DNA from: Phytophthora quininea
Lineage: Eukaryota > Oomycota > Peronosporomycetes > Peronosporales > Peronosporaceae
DNA: 35,002 nt
Direction of reading: 5' to 3'
NCBI GenBank assembly: GCA_011947345.1
Contig: JAAVTG010000054.1
Coordinates: forward strand, 1-35,002
Shown: one piece after another, positions 20,322 to 29,627 of the stretch
Numbering within the stretch: position 1 is the stretch's first letter
How the letters are laid out: each line of letters begins with the position of its first letter
Program-made: the position numbers and the translations under genes
The notes under the pieces: generated by a model
What the model was told of the DNA's origin: nothing
The model's input: the letters and a program-made list of their open reading frames with translations, nothing else
Database searches by the model: none

Positions 20322-22208
20322 ATGGAAATGGTGCAAGTTGACCAACTCAAGCACTCACCTTCACTTTATAATTTGGAATGCAGACACTGGAGCCGTGGTG
20401 TTGCTGGTGGGGAAAGGCCAACCAAGCTTTGCGTGGAGATATCGTCGGGCAGCAGAGGGACGGATCTCCAAGAGCTATCATGGGGGCAAGAAGGACTCGA
20501 TGGGATTGCTTGACGCCCGGTTGGTCGACTTGTATCTGACAAAAGACGACAGTGATCGATGGTTCTCTTTGGAATCTCCTCAGGAAGTCACTCTGCAATG
20601 CAAGAAGACGTGGAACGCTCAAAAATTGTCTAAGATCCCAGGACTCTACCTGACGAAGCTGTACCTCGACCAAATACTTGGTGAAACGTTCGGCTTGCTT
20701 GATAAGCAGCAAATTCATGTGTTGGTCGTCCCTAGGAGTGGAAGCTGGACAAAACGACCCCGGCGAATGACCTTCATAAGGTTGCAGCCCGATCACAAGG
20801 GCCGATTTCTGCTGCGAAGCAGTATCCCGTGATGTTAGCAGAGCTATGGCATCACTCATTGTTGGAGTACAAAACGTTTCCTACGACGTCGGAACTGCGA
20901 GAAATACTTGGACGACCACGGCCATTCCACTTCCCACCGATAGAACGGATCGATACGGTGTCTACCGACGCGTTATTCCGCCGTGATTCACCCAGGGTAG
21001 TCTGTCCAGACTTCACTGTAGCATTGGACTCGCTCTGGTATAAGTTTTCGTACCCTCCAGAAATGTCGGCAAATGGATTAGCTACTACTATTATCTGCTT
21101 GAAATTTCATTGCGCCTTCTTCGTTCCAAGGGAAAACATGTCAAGAGCGTTAGAAGTGCCGGCAGAGCTGGAGCCACTCGGTTTAACGTTGTTTTCCACA
21201 TTGACGGTTTGGTTCTACTTCGAGGAGAAGAGAGGAGAAAAACACTCGCGCTTTGGTCGGTAACAACCCGCTCGAATTGACCGGTAAGAGGGCCTTGAAT
21301 CCCGTGCTGTATGGCAATCTCCCATACATTCTCGGTTTCACGAGTTGGGGCGAAAAGATGGAGATTGTGGCGATTAATCCCAGTAAGAATATCGAGTCCC
21401 TGCTGACCATCAACAATATTTTCACGCAAAGGTCGATGCGGTAAAAGAATTTTACAACTTGGCCTTCCTCCTGGCCAACGTGGCAGTCTTAATACATCGG
21501 ATTGGCGAGTGTGGGTTGCTGCCGTACACTCCGTATGATAATTCCAAGTGCAAGGTCGAGCTGTTGGAAAGTTCGATTCGAGGTGCCATTTTGCTTCGAC
21601 ACTGGAAAACCTTCGACGACTACGATCCCATTGTTGACATTTACGAAACCCCGATGGAGACCAATAAACGAAGCTCGACGAGGACGCATCTGCAAGCGGT
21701 GAAGAACTTTGGGAGAGACCAAAGCAGCGACGATTGCAGTTATGACATGATCCTTGTCGAACTTTCTCCTTTAGGTATTCATCTGGGTATTAGACACAAC
21801 CGACGGAATTTACGACTTGTTGCGGGATATGCTGACTGCGTTGAAGCATTGGCACGGCTATTGCCACGGAGACGTTCAATGGAGGAATATCGTGTTTGTT
21901 CCCGAAGGCGACTCCGGCTACTGGATGCTCATCGACATGGACGAGTCGGACAAGTCAGACACCAAGATCATCACCTGGAACCACTCGTGCAATGGGGAGA
22001 CTCTATGCTTCCAGCGTGACTTAAGGCAGCTTGGAGAACTCATCAAGGAGCTGACAGTTACGATAAGTTGTTGCTGGATGGCAAGCTGAAACGAGTCAAA
22101 GAGGAGCACTTATCGGCCGTCTCGAGTCCAGGTCTCACAGCTGCGAAAGTTCTTGAGAAGTTGCAGTCGGAAGAAGAAGTGAAGCTCAGTGGCTGCAAGC
22201 TTAGGTGA
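20322..22208 (+). pseudogene. CRN-family effector with divergent LFLAK header and kinase-like C-terminus, many frame breaks
   Basis: Seen: ATG 20322; frame 3 carries CVEISSGSRGTDLQEL (CRN header strand and helix). Frame 1 carries VDLYLTKDDSDRW (about 20528), where typical CRNs have LQLFLAK, and IHVLVVPRS, matching the family HVLVVVP end. Frame 3 has the middle module (TSELREILGRPRPFHF, ALFRRDSPR, LWYKFSYPP). Frame 2 holds HIDGLVLLRGEE, frame 1 PVLYGNLPYI and GEKMEIVAINP, frame 3 NLAFLLANVAVLIHRI, frame 1 the catalytic loop HGDVQWRNIV and LIDMDESDKS (about 21860-21960), and frame 3 the C-terminus (LTAAKVLEKLQS) to the stop at 22208. At least one break, AAA at 21427, is a base shorter than the 8.2-kb copy. 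So many breaks in 1.9 kb suggest real decay plus sequence error. The domain order is complete. Confidence 0.7.
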
Positions 22209-22468
22209 GTTATCACGTCTGTGCATCAGTTGTGCAATTTAACCATTGCAAAGCGGAATGCTAGAAGTGATCATCATGGAAACAATTTAACGGCAATTTC
22301 TGCTCAAGTCTCGTAAGTTTCCATACACGGCGGCACTTTTATTTGTCAACCCCTGGATCACGGTGTCTGCCATATTCCCGTCGAGCAGTTTTTGTTTCGG
22401 CTGGCGCACATCAATCTTTAAACACGTTTCTCCGTTAACCACCTCCATGCAGCTTATCGTGGCAAAGC

Positions 22469-23535
22469 TCATTTGGTCGAAGAATTTGTCCGAGTCTGTT
22501 TCCGCACAGGAAATGCCACTTTGTCCTCGCTACCAGCTTCACTGTACGTTTCATCTTTGTCGTCTTCGTCATCATTTCGAATACTGTCGCCATCACTGTC
22601 CTCTCCCTCGTCGTAGACGTTGATGTTGTATCCAGTCGTGTCCTTGATTAAACTGCCCAGCATAAACGCATCTGTTGCAAGCCGATCGGCCACGTGTAGT
22701 TCCGCAGAACTGCGAGCTAGTCCCCGAAGCCCATCCCAAGCATACTCCATCATGGAGAGGACTGCGTGTCCCTTCACTTGGAGCTTGTCGGGCTCTCGTT
22801 CGAACTTCCGAAACTCGGCTGTGGTCGCCAATTTCCCATAATTTATCTCCTTCCCCGTCTTGACAGCAGTCCGTAATTTCGCCGCCAGCAACGACACTTG
22901 ATACAGTGACAGAGAGTGATTATCCTTGTCCCTAATGCAGTGGCGTATCTGCCACTTGAGCTTGCGTAACTTGGTCAGCAGAGAGGCGTAGGCCTCGAGT
23001 ACAGTTTCTGGGGTTAGTTTGGTCAGTGGGAGCTCAGCTACGAATGTGGTCCTGTTCTGACTGCGCTTTCGTCTCTTCTTCGGTTGCTTCGTAATATCGG
23101 TCTTTACTACACTCTGAATATTGGGTAGGTCGGTCCCTGGCGGTTGTTCTATCAAATGGAGAGACCGCGGAGCTGTAGAACTGGCAGCAGCTTCTGGTGT
23201 AGGCTCCAGGACGTCCCGCAGCAGTCCCAGATCTCCTTTGACCCACAGTTTGGACTGGACACGGCGTAGAACCGCGTCAGGACTCAGCTCCTTGAGCTTC
23301 TTGTCGCGTGTGGCCAACTCTTCCTGCAGCTTCTTGTTGAATTCGCCCTCGATCTGCCTTCGCAGCCTACTTTCCACCTCCTCGGTGATCTCCTGGCGCA
23401 GCTGCGCATCCAACACGTGGACGAAGTGGTCGGTAACCCCCGTAGGTTGTCCATGGCCAAATTTTTCTCCTCTCGCGCCACGTCGCTGCAGAAAACTCGC
23501 AGCTCCCAGGTGTCGTCAGGGACATGGCGCTTCAA
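22469..23535 (-). CDS. Unknown oomycete family, paralog B (NLS, acidic C-terminus)
   Basis: Function unknown. The main frame runs 23416-22469 (315 residues from a GTG). An upstream ATG at 23535 (MKRHVPDDTWELRVF) is in a second frame joined near CCCCC 23437-23441, where one more base would make one product. Seen: a Glu/Arg-rich N-terminal helix (LRQEITEEVESRLRRQI), LSPDAVLRRVQSKLW-KGD, a basic nuclear-localisation-like cluster (QPKKRRKRSQ), a second conserved block (LLTKLRKLKW, LLAAKLRTAV, LQVKGHAVLSMM), and a tail very rich in Asp/Glu. Paralog A (9845-10912) has the same order. It converges on the CRN copy ending at 22208 and diverges from the proteasome gene with an 89-bp gap, so it probably shares its promoter. 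Confidence 0.78.
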
Positions 23536-23624
23536 TACCGAAATGTAGCCATCAATCTTTTTTATTATATTTATTTTCCTTGACGATCTTTATTTTATAA
23601 GACAAAAGGGGGAAGCGATCAAGC
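23536..23624. promoter_or_regulatory. Divergent promoter gap, paralog B / proteasome beta-2
   Basis: An 89-bp gap between the two start codons, with an AT-rich core (TTTTTTATTATATTTATTTT around 23558-23577). Any regulatory element here could act on both genes. The extent depends on paralog B starting at 23535; if it starts at 23454 the gap is 170 bp. Confidence 0.45.
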
Positions 23625-24217
23625 ATGGACTCGATCTTCGGCGTCGTGGGCAAGGACTTTGTGCTGCTGGCGGCGGACTGCAAGGTGGCGCGCAGCATCC
23701 TCGTGTACAAGGACGACGAGGACAAGTCCATCGCGCTGGACGAGCACAAGGTGCTGGTGGCAAGCGGCCCGCAGAGCGACCGCTTGGCCTTTGCCGAGTA
23801 CATCCAGAAGAACATGAAGCTCTACGAGCTGCGCAACGGCGTGACGCTGGACGGCGCCGCCACCGCCAACTACGTGCGTGGGGAGCTGGCGCGTGCGCTG
23901 CGTCGGGCCCCGTACCAGGTGAACCTGCTGATCGGCGCCGTGGACCAGACGCCCGAGCAGCAGGCGGCCCCAGTTTGCACTGGATCGACTACTTGGGCTC
24001 GATGGTCAAGGTCAACTTTGGCGCGCACGGCTACGGCTCGAACTTCTGCCTCAGTATCTTCGACCGGGAGTGGAAGCCCCAGCTGGAGCTGGACGAGGCC
24101 AAGAAGATCCTCAAAATGTGCCGCGCCGAGCTGGACATGCGCTTCCTGGTGCGCAACGGCCAGTGGGCCTACAAGCTCATTGACGCCACGGGGATCCATG
24201 ACGTCAAGCTGGAGTAA
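23625..24217 (+). CDS. PSMB2: 20S proteasome subunit beta type-2
   Basis: Known: beta-4/PSMB2 is a non-catalytic beta-ring subunit of the 20S core particle and lacks the N-terminal catalytic Thr. Seen: MDSIFGVVGKDFVLLAADCK at the start with no propeptide, FAEYIQKNMKLYELRNG, YVRGELARALR, PYQVNLLIGAVD, WIDYLGSMVKVNFGAHGYGS, LSIFDREW, and GIHDVKLE at the end. About 197 residues after one correction (human 201). A frame change lies at CCCC 23968-23971; one more C joins the two halves with family-typical sequence on both sides. GC content is higher than in the neighbouring paralog B. It converges on DYNC2LI1 with 63 bp between stop codons. Confidence 0.95.
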
Positions 24218-24280
24218 AAGAGAAATCTGGATACACACAGCCAGACAATAAAGTAATTGCGCTGGAGACTTTGTTCTTCT

Positions 24281-25437
24281 TTAGGCAGCTCTACTCTTGC
24301 GCTCTTGAGCTTTCCGTCGACTTTCACGGTATCGACGCAGCTCCTCTCTGTTCAAAGAAGTAAGTAAGTTTCAGGTCATGTTACAAGGGTTGAGCGCATT
24401 TCTTACCGTTTCTGCTGTCGCGCGCGATCGATGTTGGGCTCTGGGAACTGGTTCTGCGATTCCTCACCGTCCTTGTCGTCTTGTTCGGTTTGTTCGCGGT
24501 GAGTGAGCGCTCCATCGACGTTATTTGCCGTCGCTGGGTAGTACTCGCTTGCTACTTTGATCCACTGCCGCGCTCTTTCCTCGTGTTGGTCTTTGCCGTA
24601 TCGATCTTGGCGCCAGCTCTTGGGAGACCAATATCCTCGAACAAATCGGCTCCAGCAGGAACGAACAGAGTTTTGGCAGAATCAACCTCTTTGCTGAGAC
24701 CTCGAGACATGGCACGGAACGCGAAGCCTTTCATAATCGAACGGAACTGCGCGACGAGGTTCTTGTCCTTCATGCTCGTGAATAACACGCTCGCACCGTA
24801 CATGTGAGCCAGAAATCGCACCGCTTGAGTCACTCCTTTGCGCTTGACCGAGTCTTCATCACGGAAAGTCTCGTACTTGTTGCCAACGATCAGAACGGGG
24901 AGGGGCAATGGAGTGACCTCGTCCTTATCGGGGTGTGCTGTCCCAAAGCGAGCCATCGCCTCTTGCTTGAGAGCGTCCACTGCGAACTTCTCCACGGGGT
25001 TCTTCTCTTTCGCCTTCAGGACCTCGTGCACGACTGTGTAAAGCGTTACCAGCCATTTCACCAGCGCTGGGACGACGTCTCCAGGCGTCGACAAGTCCAA
25101 CACAATCACCAACGCGCCGTGCAAAACTCGCTCGGGAGCTAGCGGGACTTTGATCATCTCGTCCAAACATTTGGTGCTTGCTAACTCCCACATGTGAGCT
25201 ACTGCAGGTCGTCCACTAGTTCGGAGTCGCACAAAGACGTAGTCCAAGGCTGTAGTGGGTTTGATCTCTTCAGCTTTTGAAGAATTGCGGAAGTTCGCGG
25301 TCAGCGAGGTTTTCCCGATCCGCGCGGACCGACGATCAATGTGAAGGTGTCGCGCTCCTCTGGTGCAGCAGTCGCAGGCTTCTCAACTGCTTCAGCCTCG
25401 TTGCCTTCGGATACTTTCTTTTGGCCGGATCCTCCAT
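24281..25437 (-). CDS. DYNC2LI1: Cytoplasmic dynein-2 light intermediate chain 1
   Basis: Known: D2LIC is part of the retrograde intraflagellar transport motor, used to build and maintain flagella. Seen: a P-loop GPRGSGKTSLTANF (about 25337-25297), PTTALDYVFVR, HMWELAS, ALVIVLDLSTPGD, LPVLIVGNKYETFRDED, AVRFLAHMYGASVLFTS and QFRSIMKGFAF, then after a frame change QWIKVASEYYP and a charged C-terminus. The last exon is 24347-24281; intron 24406-24348 (gtaaga...acag). The product is about 366 residues from ATG 25437, but KDIWTVISS in frame upstream resembles the family N-terminus, so the true start may lie in an upstream exon. Frame changes lie at TTTT 25419-25422, TTTT 25310-25313 (splitting the P-loop) and within about 24590-24625. 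Single lost bases explain all three. A functional gene fits a zoosporic organism. Confidence 0.87.
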
Positions 25438-25827
25438 ACTAGATATCACCGTCCAGATATCCTTGGACGACGCCTTGGTCTCGCTGGAGGGCTGGGCATG
25501 CAACAACGACACTGTCAAAGACCCCTGTCGGTACTTATGTCGACACTATCAAACCTACCTTCGATCGCTCCATGCTGCCTTCCTCGTCTCGTCTCGGCGT
25601 CGCCGTCCAGGAATCGCCGCCGACTTTTCGACGTCTGCCAACGGACCTTTCAATTGCCAGCAAAAATTGTGAATTCGTCTACATGGGAAAGCACGTCAGA
25701 GCACAATGGCAAGTTCTATCACCAGCCAGCGCTCAGCAGTAGCATCGATTCCATTTTGCTTGCGCTGGTTACTTTGCACGTCGTTCTACTGAAGCCTTTT
25801 CGTCTTCCTTGGGCTAAGGTGTCTGAT
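25438..25827. other. Gap between DYNC2LI1 5' end and SEC22 3' end
   Basis: About 390 bp between two minus-strand genes. It should contain the DYNC2LI1 promoter and possibly a small first exon. An ATG-initiated micro-exon (MERSK) near 25575 is followed by GT, but the implied intron to the nearest in-phase AG is only 34 nt, so this is not supported. Long + strand frames here are antisense noise. Confidence 0.35.
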
Positions 25828-26886
25828 CTAAAAGAACTTGATGTAAATAACGAAGACCACGAAGAGCGCGACGGCGACAATGGGGCCATACTGGCGGTAG
25901 ATGGCCTGCATGCGCAGCTTCTTGGCGCCCCACTTGAGGTCCTTCGACCTGTCAGCGAGGTTGGACGAGATGCGAGAGACGTCTGCGAAAACACGAAAAC
26001 AAACAACACGACAACCGCGTTAAAGGGTTAAACCAACCGCAGGGACTCGCAGAGGCAGCAAATTGAGATGAAGACGTACGCTCCACACGCTCTCCGCGGT
26101 TGAGCACCTCCTGAATGTTCTTGCGCATGATGTTGTGGATATCAGCTAGATCGTCGTTCAGGCGGTGCATGTTCTGCGACGAGTTTGGGTCCGCATACTC
26201 CTTGCGCTTCTTCTGAATGAACTTGTCTAAATCCACCACGACATTGGTTAGGCATGTCGACTATAACAATTTAAGGGATCTACTGACCAAACTTGATGAA
26301 TGCGTAGGGTCTGGCCACCGTGGTGACCACGTCGCGCCAGTTGTTGCCGCTATCACGCTCCAATTCCTCCACAAAGCCGGCGTGGACTTCCTCCAGATAC
26401 AGGAACGCCAGACGCTTCGGGAATCCTCGGTCCGCCAGCGTTAAGTAGCACACTCCTTCCTGGATTAAGTAGCTGTCCCAATAAACGTTATCAGCATCAA
26501 TATTTCTTCCATCTTGGGCCCTTCTCTTCAACGTACTGGAACGTGTAAGCACCCGACTCAATGCTGCACTTGGTAGGAGAGCGTTGGTCCAGTCTCTTCA
26601 TGATCTGCTTGGCCTGTTGCTTGTACGTGTCCAGATTTCCGTTGGCATCGCCGATGGACTCCATAGACGCCACCTACAGCAACGTTGAAGCAGCAACCAC
26701 AAGATTTACCGTTAGAAAGTGCTAAAACATTGATTCCTCGCTCGATTTTGACGCTCAGAGCGTGGATTAAGCGTTGCAAAGCGTCCTCGAGGAGGACAAG
26801 ACACGCTATAAAGCCATTGTGGCGGGGAGTGCGCGTACCAGCAGCATGCCGTCGGAGACGCGCGCGACGAAGGTGATGATCGGCAT
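25828..26886 (-). CDS. SEC22: SEC22-type R-SNARE (longin domain)
   Basis: Exons 26886-26839, 26673-26537, 26472-26288, 26226-26080 and 25982-25828; introns of 165, 64, 61 and 97 nt, all GT-AG and in phase, giving 223 residues. Seen: longin domain (MPIITFVARVSDGMLL, VASMESIGD, QMKRLDQRSP-like segment, EGVCYLTLADRGFPKRLAFLYL, RPYAFIKFDKFIQKK), SNARE motif (LADIHNIMRKNIQEVLNRGE with the zero-layer Arg, then ISSNLADRSKDLKWGAKKL), and a C-terminal anchor (PIVAVALFVVFVIYIKFF). Known: SEC22 is the R-SNARE for ER-Golgi traffic in both directions. No frame break, in contrast to its neighbours. It diverges from CDC123 with a 94-bp gap. Confidence 0.94.
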
Positions 26887-26980
26887 GGCGACGTGTATCA
26901 ATCGCTAATTGGGCCGTTCGCTTCAATTGGTTGAAATTACAATTATAGACCCAGTTTTCAGTCTTGGAAGAACTGCAAGT
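26887..26980. promoter_or_regulatory. Bidirectional promoter between SEC22 and CDC123
   Basis: 94 bp between divergent start codons. Two ATTGG elements (26908-26912 and 26926-26930) are CCAAT boxes on the minus strand; CCAAT is common in eukaryotic and bidirectional promoters. No clear TATA box. Shared control of a secretory SNARE and a translation factor is inference from spacing. Confidence 0.5.
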
Positions 26981-28020
26981 ATGACCACTGGCGACGGCTC
27001 TCCTGCGTACTCTGCGCAGCAAGTGGACAACTGCGCGTTCGACCGATGGTATCCGCAGCTCAAGAAGGTCTCTGTCAAGGGTGTGGTGGTGCCGCTATCT
27101 GCTGATTTTGTGTCGCTGCTGCTCTCGGACGGGGTGACGCTTCCGTCGGTGCCTGCAGCCTCTGGAATCGAAGACGACGACGAAGACGAAGACGCTTCTA
27201 GTGCACTGACAGACCAGCAATTGGCTGCAGTTTCAGCAGTGAGAGCACGAGTGGAGCAAGTGCTGCAGGATTTCGGCGGCAAGCTCTTCCCAAAGACCAA
27301 TTGGAGCGCTCCCAGGGACGCCGCCTGGATGCTCGGCTCGCTTAAGTGCACGACGTTCGACGACGTTTTCCTGCTGCTGCAGTCCTCGGACTTTGTGGTG
27401 CACGACCTTACTCAGCCGTATATCGGCTGCAGTGGCTGCGAAGGGGAGACGAAGGTTCCAAAGAGAGCTACTTGGTGCTCAAAAAGTGGTGCAACTTCCA
27501 CGACTCGATGCTATTCCGGTGCTTTGTGGTGGGTCATCGACTGGTGGCTGTCTCGCAGCGAAGTTGTGACGAGTTCTACGAGTTCTTGCCGGACCAGCAA
27601 GATGAACTGTGCGAATTGCTGTTTGGTTTCTACAAGACGAACTTCCGACACGTGCAAGGAGGCTTTGTGTTCCCCGACGCCGACTACAGCTTTGACGTTT
27701 ATGTGGACAAACGCAAGCGCGTCTACCTGCTGGACATTAACGTGTTTGGTGCCGTCACAGACACGTTACTGTTCTCCTGGGAGGAGCTACTTGAGTTCAA
27801 GTCTGCGGCTCCAGCTACCGCGAACGAAGACGACGGAGACCATGCTGTGGATTTCCGGGTAGTTGAGTCCAAGAAAGGTATCCGAGCGAACCCGTTGAGT
27901 GGATACCGTGCCCCAACGGACCTAGTAGATCACCTTGCTGGAGGTGCTGGCTTCGATGTCTTCATCGAGCAAGTCAAGCGAGACAACGCAGCGGCTGACA
28001 GTGACGAGGAAAGCAGTTAG
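26981..28020 (+). CDS. CDC123: CDC123 / D123 family eIF2 assembly factor
   Basis: Known: Cdc123 is an ATP-grasp-like chaperone that promotes assembly of the eIF2 complex by binding eIF2-gamma. Seen: FDRWYPQLKKVSVKGVVVPL, an acidic linker, GGKLFPKTNWSAPRDAAWM, SLKCTTFDDVFLLLQSSDFV, DLTQPYIGC, then in the next frame YLVLKKWCNFHDSMLFRCFV, RLVAVSQR, FVFPDADYSFDVYVDKRK, VYLLDINVFGAVTDTLLFSW, SGYRAPTDLVDHL, and an acidic end. About 346 residues (human 336). ATG 26981 is chosen because family similarity starts soon after it. One frame change at GGGG 27443-27446 (one base missing). The conserved ATP-binding residues (RDAAW, FDVYVD, LDINVFG) are all readable. Confidence 0.93.
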
Positions 28021-28389
28021 ACTCGAGGAGAAGCACTCGCCTGAAGGGCAGTCGATTTTGTATAAATTAAACGAAACCTGCTTCCGTGTCGCCTTGCTGT
28101 ACTGGAGTCGGCATCTGTCGTGGCCACGCAGTTCCTGCATCTGCTCCTGCCGTTGCCAGCTCTTTTTACATTCGACCTGCTCTTCAAAAACTCCGCCCTT
28201 CTCTCCTGTTCCAACTTCGCTGTGCCGAGGAATGACCATTCTCTTCTGGAGCAACCAGCAGCGCAGCCCAACTCCAACCAATCAGCCAAAAAATTAAATG
28301 TACGCATCAACAACTTCCACTCTTGAGCTCGCGGCACGGACAAAAGACTGCACTCGCCTCTGTCCTTGCAATTGCCGCTCGCCTTGGCG
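28021..28389. other. Convergent 3' flanks of CDC123 and the mucin-like gene
   Basis: 369 bp between convergent stop codons. No conserved coding sequence seen. A TATAAATTAAACG stretch near 28060 could serve in 3' processing of CDC123. Short frames on either strand have no support. Confidence 0.4.
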
Positions 28390-29627
28390 TTACTTAAATT
28401 TGTCCGGTGCCTTAGAGCTCATAGGACCCACGCGCAGAGTCATTGTCCTTATGGTGGTCGGGAAGTCGTCGCTCTTGTTGCTGTGGCCGCTGATTTGGCT
28501 GCTCTGGTCGACGTCGATGGCCATACCAGAAGAGTTGTAGCTATTGCGGCTGCTGTTGCTGGGGGACTCGTGTGCGCTGAGATAGGAGTCGTTGCCCTTG
28601 GGCTCCATGGCGCTCAGCCAGAGGTTGGTGCCGTTCGTCGCACCTTGTTGGTCGGTCGCCTCTACCGAGTCCACATTGGCCTCCGTCCGGTTAATCGAGC
28701 CAGGAGACGTCGCCGCGTTGTCGTAAAACTGAGAGTACGCCACACCGGCCGCCACATGGCCCGGCGGGGGCGTCTGCATGGACGCCGAGCCGCTGGCCGA
28801 ACCGAGCGCCGCCGCACCTGGTGCTCGTGGGTTGTACGAGTTCTGGGCATTAAATCCTGGCGTGGCGCTGTATCCCTTGTCCATGGAGAGCTCGAACGGG
28901 GACAGCGGGTCGTCGTCCGTCTCGCGGCGGCGGCGGATGGCCCACATGATGAGTGTGGCGAGGACGGCCACGGCAGCGACAATGCCCACCACAATGCCGA
29001 TCACGGCGCCGGTGCTCATACTGGAGCCCGACGACGTGCCGGTGCTGGATCCTGACGAAGATGCAGAAGCGCTGGACGTCGCTGCGCTGGTGGTCGACGG
29101 CGTGGTGGTAGCAGTACCTGACGACGTCGTGTCCGACGTCCCTGAAGACGTTGCGGTCGTCGCTGTGGGCGTTGCCGTCGTGCTAGACGGCGTCGCAGTG
29201 GTCGAACTGGGTGTGGCAGTTGTCGACTGGGGTGTAGCGGTAGTCGACTCGGGCGTCGCGGTCGTCGATTCAGGGGTTGCAGTGGTCGAGCTGGGCGTCT
29301 CGGTCGTGCTCGTGGGCGTTGCTGTGGTGGGCGTCGGCGTCTGTGTTGTCGGCGTCGGCGTCCGGGTCGTCGGTGTCGGTGTCGGTGTCGTCGTCGGCGT
29401 CGCCGTCGTCGTTGTGGGCGTGGGGGTCGTCGTGGTCGGCGCGTCGGTGGTGGAGCTGCCGCTGGTCTGCATGCGACGCCGTAGCGCCGGCGAGAGGTGC
29501 AGCTCCTCGCCCACGACGGGCATGAAGCCGGCCTCCTCGTAGACGTTGCCCACGAACGCGCTGGCGGGGAGGGCACGGACGCGGACACGCACACGGCGAG
29601 CAGCGCGAGCACGGGGACGCACTTCAT
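28390..29627 (-). CDS. Mucin-like single-pass membrane protein (Thr/Pro-rich stalk)
   Basis: Seen: ATG 29627 starts a signal peptide (MKCVPVLALLAVCVSAS). After a frame change at GGGG (+ strand, 29566-29569) the long frame gives a short folded N-terminal segment (FVGNVYEEAGFMPVVGEEL), then about 120 residues of TTATP/TTTPTP-type repeats and a Ser/Gly-rich zone. A membrane helix (AVIGIVVGIVAAVAVLATLI, about 29010-28950), a basic stop-transfer RRRR and a cytoplasmic tail of about 180 residues rich in Ser/Asn follow, to the stop at 28390. About 412 residues. The Thr/Pro stalk is a likely site of heavy O-glycosylation, which fits a cell-surface sensor or adhesin. No enzymatic or adhesive domain was recognised. 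The missing C is the simplest cause of the frame change, since it rejoins signal peptide and ectodomain. Confidence 0.8.
29088..29451 (-). repeat. Coding minisatellite for the Thr/Pro stalk
   Basis: Imperfect short repeats with a 9- to 24-base period encoding TTATP, TTTPTP and STTATPE variants. On the + strand they appear as GTCGTCG/GGCGTCGGCGT-rich sequence. Such arrays commonly vary in copy number between alleles. They also create long spurious antisense open frames. Confidence 0.8.

Noticed and set aside
25363..26031. 222-codon + strand open frame
   Set aside because: Antisense across the DYNC2LI1 start, the intergenic gap and the last SEC22 exon, both of which have clear family matches on the minus strand.
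28366..29542. Long + strand open frames of 229 and 254 codons
   Set aside because: Antisense to the mucin-like gene; the Val/Gly/Asp monotony comes from reading its Thr/Pro repeats backwards.
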